From: an uncultured Bacteroidota bacterium
Lineage (GTDB): Bacteria > Bacteroidota > Bacteroidia > Bacteroidales > 4484-276
Reading direction: 5' to 3'
NCBI GenBank assembly: GCA_903930725.1
Contig: CAIYZW010000431.1
Coordinates: 1 to 5,036 of the forward strand
DNA length: 5,036 bases
This document shows, one piece after another, positions 1 through 5,036 of the stretch. Numbering within the stretch: position 1 is the stretch's first letter; the number at the start of each line of letters is the position of its first letter. A program made the position numbers and the translations under genes. Below the pieces are notes generated by a model. It did not search any database and was not told the DNA's origin. It saw nothing but the letters and a program-made list of their open reading frames with translations.

Positions 1-1
1 C

Positions 2-1198
2 ATCACCGAATGGATGGGGTACATTGGCCATGAAGAATACATCGTTTATTTTGCAATCACGCTGGCCCTGGATGCAGTTACCGCGATACCTTTTGCCAAG
101 CTGCGGCAGCAAAATAAAGCCTTTAAGTTTGCTGCAATAAAACTAGTCAACATCGGAAGCAATATTTTGCTTAATCTGTTTTTTGTTTTGCTTTGCCCTT
201 ACATCATAAATAATTATAGTTCAGGGATTTTAGCTGAGATCATCAATACCTTTTTTGATCCCGATTATCTCATCGGATACATCATTATATCATACCTGGT
301 CTCGGCTTTGCTTACCATGTTATTACTCATTCCGGAGATTCCGTTTAAAAGCATCAGGTTTAGCTGGGAACTCTGGAAACAGATGATAACCTATACCTGG
401 CCGCTTCTGGTGGTGGGAATTGCCGGATCGGTAAATCTTTCGATTGATAAAATTATGTTGCCGCGCTTGTTGCCCAAAGGCACCGACGTTATGGCGCAGT
501 TAGGGATTTATGGCGCCTGTTATAAAATTTCGATCATCATGACGCTTTTTGTACAAACTTTCAGATATGCTGCCGAACCCTTCTTTTTTTCGGAATCAGG
601 CAAAGAAGGCTCCAAAAAGCTTTACGCCGATGTGTTGAATTTTTTCACCATTTTCGTGGCATTGATTTTCATGATTACCATGATGTACATTGACGTAGTT
701 ATTGGTTTTATTGGTGTTGATTACCGTGAAGGCGCCGCCGTTATTCCGGTTTTGCTGATGGGCAACCTGTTTCTTGGGGTTTATTACAATTTGTCAATCT
801 GGTACAAACTTTCAAACCAAACCATTTATGGAGCCATCATTTCGGTAATTGGCGCAGTGCTCACGGTTATTTTAAACTTCGTTTTTATTCCGGTTTTTGG
901 CTATTATGGCTCGGCATGGGCGGTTTTTCTGGCTTATTTTGTGATGATGGTCCTTTCATATTTTCTTGGCCAAAAACATTTTCCGGTGCCTTACAATATC
1001 CCGAAGTTCTTTTTGTACCTGGCAATTCCTGTGGTTCTTTACATCATAAGCGAAAACATACATTTTCCTTCGAGGTTTTTAAAACTTGCTGTTAATTCGG
1101 TTTTTATACTGTTTTATCTGGCAATAATTTACAACCTCGAAAAAGCAACATTTCAGGGACTTCTTAAAACCACATTTTTAAAGCGTAAAGCGAATTAA
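2..1198 (+). CDS. Polysaccharide/LPS flippase (MATE/MOP superfamily), 5'-truncated by window edge
   Basis: An inner-membrane protein of the oligosaccharide flippase (Wzx-like, polysaccharide biosynthesis) family. Such proteins move lipid-linked sugar units across the inner membrane for surface polysaccharide or LPS assembly. The frame is open to the left edge. The first ATG, at 14, is probably internal, because family members are usually about 480-500 residues and only about 398 are visible, so roughly the first 90-100 residues are missing. Counting from the ATG at 14, about 11 hydrophobic segments are visible (near 9-27, 40-62, 86-106, 125-143, 168-188, 207-234, 241-262, 270-292, 297-318, 331-346 and 357-374), followed by a basic tail ending KRKAN. 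The segment FRYAAEPFFF (183-192) is typical of the Bacteroidota branch, as I recall it. The substrate cannot be deduced. No polysaccharide gene cluster is visible, so a housekeeping flippase is as likely as a capsule-specific one. The stop lies 70 bp before dut. Confidence 0.88.
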   Translation: MTEWMGYIGHEEYIVYFAITLALDAVTAIPFAKLRQQNKAFKFAAIKLVNIGSNILLNLFFVLLCPYIINNYSSGILAEIINTFFDPDYLIGYIIISYLVSALLTMLLLIPEIPFKSIRFSWELWKQMITYTWPLLVVGIAGSVNLSIDKIMLPRLLPKGTDVMAQLGIYGACYKISIIMTLFVQTFRYAAEPFFFSESGKEGSKKLYADVLNFFTIFVALIFMITMMYIDVVIGFIGVDYREGAAVIPVLLMGNLFLGVYYNLSIWYKLSNQTIYGAIISVIGAVLTVILNFVFIPVFGYYGSAWAVFLAYFVMMVLSYFLGQKHFPVPYNIPKFFLYLAIPVVLYIISENIHFPSRFLKLAVNSVFILFYLAIIYNLEKATFQGLLKTTFLKRKAN

Positions 1199-1243
1199 AT
1201 TCTGACAATCCCGAATTATCCGACAAAACAATTGCTGAACAAT

Positions 1244-1251
1244 TATTTTTG
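1244..1251 (+). promoter_or_regulatory. Candidate Bacteroidota -7 element (TAnnTTTG) before dut
   Basis: The 8-mer TATTTTTG fits the Bacteroidota -7 consensus TAnnTTTG exactly and ends 17 bases before the dut ATG, which would give a leader of about 10-12 bases. No TTG is found at the expected -33 distance of about 19-21 bases; the nearest TTG (1232-1234) is too close. The match is therefore to half the promoter only and could be chance in AT-rich DNA. If real, dut could be transcribed independently of the flippase. Confidence 0.4.
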
Positions 1252-1268
1252 CACAAAATATCCAACGA

Positions 1269-1703
1269 ATGGAAATTAAGATTGTAAATTTATCAAAACA
1301 CCCTTTGCCGGCTTACGAAACCAAAGCTTCGGCAGGGATGGATTTACGGGCAAATCTCGATGCGCCGGTGGTTTTAAATTCGCTCGAAAGATATCTCGTG
1401 CCAACGGGTTTATTTATCGGACTTCCCGAAGGTTTTGAAGCCCAGATAAGGCCTCGTAGCGGTTTGGCCATCAAAAAAGGAATTTCCCTGCTCAACAGCC
1501 CCGGCACCATTGACGCCGACTACCGTGGTGAAATCAAAATAATTATGGTTAATCTTTCAAAGGAAGCGTTTATCATAAACGATGGCGAACGTATCGCGCA
1601 GATGATTATCGCAAAAGTTGAAAAGGCCGAATGGATTGAAGTTGAAATCCTTGACGAAACACCGCGTGGTGCAGGAGGTTTTGGACACACCGGAAATAAA
1701 TAG
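1269..1703 (+). CDS. dut: dUTP diphosphatase (dUTPase)
   Basis: Hydrolyses dUTP to dUMP and pyrophosphate in the cytoplasm. This keeps uracil out of DNA and supplies dUMP for thymidylate synthesis. At 144 residues it has the normal length of the homotrimeric dUTPase family, and all five family motifs appear in order: AGMDLRA (22-28), PRSGLAIKKGI (62-72), NSPGTIDADYRGEI (76-89, with the catalytic-site Asp82 and the uracil-contacting Tyr85), NDGERIAQMII (104-114) and RGAGGFGHTG (133-142). The last motif has His140 where many dUTPases have Ser (GFGSTG); I believe this is a common Bacteroidota variant and not a defect. The ATG at 1269 gives the expected N-terminus (MEIKIVN). No Shine-Dalgarno sequence is visible and the leader is A-rich, as usual for the phylum. 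The gene lies between envelope genes but has no evident functional link to them. It may be co-transcribed with the flippase or use the candidate promoter at 1244. Confidence 0.97.
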   Translation: MEIKIVNLSKHPLPAYETKASAGMDLRANLDAPVVLNSLERYLVPTGLFIGLPEGFEAQIRPRSGLAIKKGISLLNSPGTIDADYRGEIKIIMVNLSKEAFIINDGERIAQMIIAKVEKAEWIEVEILDETPRGAGGFGHTGNK

Positions 1704-1761
1704 CCTGAAATTTAACTGAATTTTTGTTTCGTTGTTTAAAATGTGCGGCAAAAATGCGTGT

Positions 1762-1767
1762 TATAAT
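1762..1767 (+). promoter_or_regulatory. TATAAT hexamer in the dut-TPR gap, possible promoter part
   Basis: A perfect TATAAT sits in the 168-bp gap, about 105 bases before the TPR gene's ATG. Bacteroidota housekeeping promoters normally carry TAnnTTTG rather than this hexamer, and no convincing -35 was found. Slightly downstream, TAACTTTTG (1785-1793) resembles TAnnTTTG with one extra base. Either could mark a start for the downstream three-gene unit, but the evidence is weak. The unusual length of this gap in an otherwise compact locus is the main reason to suspect a promoter here. Confidence 0.22.
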
Positions 1768-1769
1768 CC

Positions 1770-1782
1770 ATTGAAATTCAAT
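1770..1782. repeat. 13-bp near-perfect dyad, possible operator
   Basis: ATTGAA-A-TTCAAT is an inverted repeat with 6-bp arms around one central base. It lies directly after the TATAAT hexamer and before the TAACTTTTG stretch, a position that would suit a regulator-binding site controlling the TPR gene and its followers. No second copy was noticed in the window. Dyads of this size also occur by chance in AT-rich DNA, so this is only a candidate. Confidence 0.2.
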
Positions 1783-1825
1783 CTTAACTTTTGTTAAAAA
1801 AGAAAAAACGTACAATTATCAACCC

Positions 1826-1844
1826 CTGTAAATGTTTAGTACAG
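1826..1844 (+). repeat. Short inverted repeat in the TPR gene leader, containing a 12-mer also found at 4475
   Basis: CTGTA (1826-1830) and TACAG (1840-1844) are exact inverted arms around a 9-base loop, so a small 5-bp hairpin could form in the mRNA leader about 28 bases before the ATG. The stretch includes the 12-mer TGTAAATGTTTA (1827-1838), which recurs at 4475-4486 just before the EnvC-like gene. There is no T-run after it, so it is not a terminator. Whether it acts as a leader structure or binding site is unknown. Confidence 0.2.
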
Positions 1845-1871
1845 CTTAAACATCGGGATTTTATCTTAAAA

Positions 1872-3614
1872 ATGATCAAAAAGTACTTTATTTTCATCGT
1901 GTTGCTGGCGGGTTTAATTGGTGGCATTTCGGCCCCGGTTACACTTTATGCTCAAAAAAAATCTAAAGCCAAAAGCGGTTTGTCAGAGAACGACATTTTA
2001 AACCGAACCTCCTTTTTTATGGATGCCACCAAGGAGAGGCTTCTTGGAAATTACGATAAGGCTGAGGCACTTTATAAAAGAGTTCTCGAAATAGACCCAA
2101 ATCACGATGCCTCAATGTATGAACTTGCCCGGATTTATATGAGCCAGGTTCGCAACGAAGATGCTGTTTTGCTTTTGGAAAATGCTATTAATATTGCCCC
2201 TGAAAATATTTGGTATCAGCTGCAATTGGCAGATATTTACAAATTGACCAGACAGTACGACAAAGTGGTGAAAGTGTTTGAAAAACTCACTTCACTTTAT
2301 CCGGAAAAAGTGGATTATTATTTCGACCTTGCCCTGTCGTACATCATCATCGAAGATTATAAAGAAGCGATTTTGGTTTATGATAAAATCGAATCGTTGA
2401 TTGGGATTACCGAAGAAATATCCATTCAAAAGCAAAAACTCTATCAAAGCATTAATAAGCCGGCCAAGGCTATCGAAGAAATTCAGAAGTTGGTAAACGC
2501 AAACCCCGATAACAGCAGGTATTTGCAGATTCTTGCCGAAAGTTATATGGCCCAGGGCAACGATAAAGAGGCTTTAAAAATTTATGAAAAAATAGCACTG
2601 GTTGATCCTGAAAATCCATACATCCGGATTTCATTATCCGATTTTTACCGCAAAAATGGCGACGACCAAAAAGCTTTTGAAGAATTGAAAAAGGGCTTTG
2701 CCAATCCCAGCCTCGACCTTCAGACGAAAATCCAAATCCTGCTTACGTTTTATACCATTGATCAGTTTTACAACGATAAAAAAGAACAAGCCTTTGAACT
2801 GTCAGAAATCCTTGTTAAAACGCATCCCGAAGATCCAAAAGCGCTGTCAATTTATGGCGACCTGCTCTATCGCAGCGGACAGATTAACGAAGCCCACAGT
2901 GCTTTTGTAAAAGCCCTTAAAATTGATAGTGGCAATTATGCCATTTGGGAGCAGATGATGTTTATCGAAAATGAACTGAAAAAATTTACCGAACTCATCC
3001 AAACCAGTGAGAAAGCCTTGCAGCTTTTCCCGGTGCAACCCTTGCCGTTCCTGTTTAATGGATTTGCCAATATGCAGCTCAAAAACTTAGATCAGGCTGT
3101 AAAATCGTTCGAAAACGGGGCTTCGGTGGTTGTTGACAACGACGTGCTGCTTGCCCAGTTTTACAGTTCACTTGGTGATGTTTACAACCAGTTAAAAGAC
3201 CATAAAAAGTCGGATGCGGCTTATGACAAAGCACTCAAAATAAAACCCGACGACGCTTTTGTGCTGAATAATTACAGCTATTATTTGTCGCTACGCAACG
3301 AAAATCTTGATAAAGCCAGGGAAATGGCAAAGATGGCAAATCAGGTTTCGCCAGATAATCCTTCATTTCAGGATACTTATGGTTGGGTTTTATACAAACT
3401 TGCCGAATTTACCGAAGCCGAAAAGTGGATTAAAATGGCTTTGGATAACGAAGAAGCCGACAGTGCTGTACTTCTCGAGCATTACGGCGACGTACTTTAT
3501 CGTCTGGATAAAAAAGCCGAAGCATTCGAATACTGGCAAAAGGCAAAACAAGCTGGTGGCGAAGCTTCAGAATTTTTAGATAAAAAATTGAAGGATAAAA
3601 AACTCTACGAATAA
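1872..3614 (+). CDS. Exported tetratricopeptide repeat protein
   Basis: A 580-residue secreted or periplasmic protein built almost wholly of tetratricopeptide repeats, which normally act as protein-protein interaction scaffolds. Residues 1-27 form a Sec signal peptide: MIKK, a hydrophobic core FIFIVLLAGLIGGI, then a likely signal peptidase I site after LYA with Gln28 as the mature N-terminus, a common Bacteroidota pattern. A short basic linker follows. Helical repeats run from about 43 to 564, clearest near 43-76, 77-110, 111-144, 213-246, 321-354, 428-460, 461-495 and 531-564, with the typical spacing of Y/L, G/A, A and P at repeat ends (for example EIDPNHDA, KIKPDDA, QVSPDNP). The tail is lysine-rich (LDKKLKDKKLYE). 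The ATG at 1872 is chosen because it starts exactly at the signal peptide; the in-frame TTG at 1791 would add 27 residues unlike a signal sequence. The gene overlaps DUF4292 by one base. Its partner is unknown; the context suggests an envelope assembly role. Confidence 0.9.
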   Translation: MIKKYFIFIVLLAGLIGGISAPVTLYAQKKSKAKSGLSENDILNRTSFFMDATKERLLGNYDKAEALYKRVLEIDPNHDASMYELARIYMSQVRNEDAVLLLENAINIAPENIWYQLQLADIYKLTRQYDKVVKVFEKLTSLYPEKVDYYFDLALSYIIIEDYKEAILVYDKIESLIGITEEISIQKQKLYQSINKPAKAIEEIQKLVNANPDNSRYLQILAESYMAQGNDKEALKIYEKIALVDPENPYIRISLSDFYRKNGDDQKAFEELKKGFANPSLDLQTKIQILLTFYTIDQFYNDKKEQAFELSEILVKTHPEDPKALSIYGDLLYRSGQINEAHSAFVKALKIDSGNYAIWEQMMFIENELKKFTELIQTSEKALQLFPVQPLPFLFNGFANMQLKNLDQAVKSFENGASVVVDNDVLLAQFYSSLGDVYNQLKDHKKSDAAYDKALKIKPDDAFVLNNYSYYLSLRNENLDKAREMAKMANQVSPDNPSFQDTYGWVLYKLAEFTEAEKWIKMALDNEEADSAVLLEHYGDVLYRLDKKAEAFEYWQKAKQAGGEASEFLDKKLKDKKLYE

Positions 3615-4474
3615 TGGCGTTAAACTTAACGAGGACAAGAAACAGCTTTTTTGGAGCATCAAAAAAATATATCTCTGTTTTTCTTTTGATGGTCATGGTT
3701 TCGGGTTTTTGGTCCTGCCAAAGCAAGCGCCATCTTATTAAAGCCCCAATCAAAGATGAAGGACCGGAGTACCTGTTCGGAAAATTGAATGAAAACCAGT
3801 TTAAATTCCAGACCTTCTCGGCAAAATTCAATATCGGATATTCCATCAAAAGGAAATCGTTTGAGTTTAAAGGACAGGTAAATATCGTTAAAGACAGTGC
3901 TATCTGGGTGATCTTTAACCAGGACTTAGGCATCGAAATGGCCAGGATGCTCATCACACTCGATTCGGTGAAGTTTCTCGACAGGATTAACAAAAGATAT
4001 TTTGTGGGCGATTATGATTTTGTAAATAATTTCCTGAAAACCAATGTGGATTTCAGCGTTCTCCAATCCATTATTCTGGGTAATGATTTTGAATACTACG
4101 ATAATACGGATTTCAAGGCGTCCATTGACAACAGGAAGTATAAACTTACCACCACCGGGCGGCATAAACTAAAAAAACATGTAAGGAATACCAGCGATGC
4201 CGAAAGGGATTTTCTTCAATCAATCTGGCTCAATCCGGAGAATTTTAAAATTAGTCAAATCAAGCTCAAAGAACTGACAAAGAACAGTAAAAAACTTACC
4301 GCCGGGTACTCGGATTTTAATGATATTCAGGGGCAGTTATTCCCGTTTAAAATTGTTTATCAGCTTGAGGCAGAGACACCTGTGAAGGTAAAAGTGGAAT
4401 ATTCAAAAATTTCGTTAAACGAAAACGTCAACTTCCCATTTAAGATTCCGCCAAAATACACCCCGGTAAATTAA
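3614..4474 (+). CDS. DUF4292-family lipoprotein, possibly LolA/LolB-like
   Basis: A 286-residue predicted lipoprotein resembling the Bacteroidota DUF4292 family, whose function is not settled to my knowledge. The N-terminus has a basic region (to K18), a hydrophobic core (ISVFLLMVMVSG, 20-31) and a lipidation site at Cys35 within GFWSC, a rather degenerate lipobox. The mature protein starts CQSKRH and lacks an acidic stretch like the Bacteroidota surface-export signal, so it is more likely to face the periplasm from the outer membrane. The body is rich in beta strands, with family-like segments GIEMARMLITLDSVKFLDR (106-124), KRYFVGDYDF (127-136) and DFSVLQSIILGN (146-157). As I recall, the family is grouped with the LolA/LolB fold, which binds lipid tails of lipoproteins; a LolB-like role is therefore an inference. 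The ATG overlaps the TPR stop (TAATG), indicating translational coupling. The next gene starts 21 bp after the stop. Confidence 0.87.
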   Translation: MALNLTRTRNSFFGASKKYISVFLLMVMVSGFWSCQSKRHLIKAPIKDEGPEYLFGKLNENQFKFQTFSAKFNIGYSIKRKSFEFKGQVNIVKDSAIWVIFNQDLGIEMARMLITLDSVKFLDRINKRYFVGDYDFVNNFLKTNVDFSVLQSIILGNDFEYYDNTDFKASIDNRKYKLTTTGRHKLKKHVRNTSDAERDFLQSIWLNPENFKISQIKLKELTKNSKKLTAGYSDFNDIQGQLFPFKIVYQLEAETPVKVKVEYSKISLNENVNFPFKIPPKYTPVN

Positions 4475-4487
4475 TGTAAATGTTTAC
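4475..4487. repeat. Second copy of the TGTAAATGTTTA 12-mer, with a small dyad
   Basis: The 21-bp gap between DUF4292 and the EnvC-like gene contains TGTAAATGTTTA (4475-4486), identical to 1827-1838 in the TPR leader. Here it sits within GTAAA-TG-TTTAC (4476-4487), inverted 5-bp arms around two bases. It ends 8 bases before the next ATG, so binding or pairing here could affect translation initiation. Shared AT-rich 12-mers can arise by chance, so the functional reading is speculative. Confidence 0.2.
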
Positions 4488-4495
4488 TTTGAACA

Positions 4496-5036
4496 ATGCT
4501 GTACCCAAAAATCGAAATAAAGTTTTTCTTAATTAGCATGCTGTTTTTGGTTTTTTTTTCGGCCAGGGTAATTGCTCAGGCACAAAAAAATGATCTCGAA
4601 AACGAAAAACAGCAGCTCGAAAAAGCTATCGAGTTTACCAACGGGTTACTTGAAGAAACGCGCAGTTCAAAAAAAACCTCATTAAGTGAGCTTGCACTGC
4701 TCAACAATAAAATCTCGAAGCGCGAAAAGTTGCTGCAATTTTACAGGAATGAACAGACGGTTTTGAATGATTCGATATTTTCGATGCTCCTTCAGATTGA
4801 TAAATCGTCGAATGAAATAAAAATGTTGCGCGACGAATACGCACGTATGATCAACTTCGCCTATAAAAACGATAATGTTTATCAGCGCATGGCTTATATT
4901 TTTGCTGCCGAAGATTTTAGCCAGGCATACCTGCGTCTTAACTTTTACCGGCATTATTCGACACAGCGGAAAAAGCAAATTTCACTCATTGAAGCAGCCA
5001 CAGTCGAACACCAGATCAGAGTTGAGCTGCTCGAAA
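4496..5036 (+). CDS. EnvC-like murein hydrolase activator / M23-family peptidase, 3'-truncated by window edge
   Basis: The N-terminal 180 residues of a protein resembling Bacteroidota EnvC-like M23 (LytM) proteins. EnvC-type proteins act in the periplasm and switch on amidases that cut septal peptidoglycan; some M23 members cut cross-bridges themselves. The start at ATG 4496 follows an in-frame TGA (4490-4492) and supplies the lysines of the signal peptide (MLYPKIEIK, then FFLISMLFLVFF, with likely cleavage near VIAQA, residues 25-29); the ATG at 4538 would lose them. From residue 31 a long charged coiled coil begins (NDLENEKQQLEKAIEFTN), interrupted by the family-like block EYARMINFAYKN (114-125) and FAAEDFSQAYLRLNFYR (136-152), then resuming to the edge. 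The C-terminal LytM domain, which would tell activator from active peptidase (presence of the zinc-binding His/Asp), lies outside the window. A run of nine T (4551-4559) falls in the signal peptide. Probably co-transcribed with the TPR and DUF4292 genes. Confidence 0.85.
   Translation, partial: MLYPKIEIKFFLISMLFLVFFSARVIAQAQKNDLENEKQQLEKAIEFTNGLLEETRSSKKTSLSELALLNNKISKREKLLQFYRNEQTVLNDSIFSMLLQIDKSSNEIKMLRDEYARMINFAYKNDNVYQRMAYIFAAEDFSQAYLRLNFYRHYSTQRKKQISLIEAATVEHQIRVELLE

Noticed and set aside
14..16. ATG at 14 as the flippase start
   Set aside because: The frame is open to the window edge and about 90-100 N-terminal residues of the family are missing, so this is an internal methionine.
1230..1250. 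Terminator-like AATTG-CTGAA-CAATT hairpin followed by ATTTTT after the flippase
   Set aside because: The stem is 5 bp with a single G-C pair, too weak for a convincing intrinsic terminator, and it overlaps the candidate dut -7 element.
1708..1723. AAATT...AATTT hairpin just after dut
   Set aside because: The stem is all A-T, only 5 bp long, and lacks a clean T-run; it is not supportable as a terminator.
1741..1797. 18-codon cysteine-containing ORF (ATG 1741 to TAA 1797) in the dut-TPR gap
   Set aside because: It is too short to separate from chance, has no ribosome-site or attenuator pattern, and overlaps the promoter-like elements.
1791..1871. TTG at 1791 as start of the TPR protein
   Set aside because: It adds 27 residues with no signal-peptide character ahead of a perfect signal peptide that begins at ATG 1872.
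3430..3993. Open frame of 187 codons on the minus strand
   Set aside because: It is antisense to the end of the TPR gene and the start of DUF4292, both well supported, and its translation has no recognisable domain.
4682..4978. Open frame of 98 codons on the minus strand
   Set aside because: It is antisense to the EnvC-like coding region, whose plus-strand translation shows family-like coiled-coil blocks.

Overview
The window looks like a piece of a Bacteroidota chromosome, probably from the Bacteroidales/Marinilabiliales side, although I cannot fix the genus. Three things point there: AT-leaning DNA, starts without Shine-Dalgarno sequences but with A-rich leaders, and proteins that resemble Bacteroidota forms (a flippase with a FRYAAEPFFF segment, a dUTPase ending in RGAGGFGHTG, a DUF4292 lipoprotein and a coiled-coil EnvC-like protein). 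All genes lie on the + strand and gene density is high. The only gaps are 70, 168 and 21 bp. I saw no RNA genes, insertion sequences, CRISPR arrays or integration scars.

Layout: (1) 2-1198, the C-terminal part of a polysaccharide/LPS flippase, cut by the left edge. (2) 1269-1703, a complete trimeric-type dUTPase (dut) with all five motifs and a candidate TAnnTTTG promoter element just upstream. (3) 1872-3614, an exported protein of 580 residues made almost entirely of tetratricopeptide repeats. Its start is set to an ATG rather than the in-frame TTG further upstream. (4) 3614-4474, a DUF4292-family lipoprotein whose start overlaps the previous stop by one base. (5) 4496 to the right edge, the signal peptide and coiled-coil part of an EnvC/M23-type murein hydrolase activator. 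Its catalytic-like domain would lie beyond the window.

Genes 3-5 form a tight unit (1-bp overlap, then 21 bp). All three encode exported proteins, which suggests a shared role in building or remodelling the cell envelope: a periplasmic TPR scaffold, a lipoprotein of probable LolA/LolB-like fold, and a factor for cell-wall splitting. The flippase upstream is also an envelope gene, whereas dut is a nucleotide-pool housekeeping gene. From memory, the order flippase-dut-TPR-DUF4292-EnvC recurs in Bacteroidota, so this looks like an ordinary conserved core locus rather than an accessory island. I did not find a convincing new system. The points most worth following up are the undetermined role of the DUF4292 lipoprotein, a T9 homopolymer inside the EnvC-like signal peptide, and a 12-mer shared by two of the gaps.
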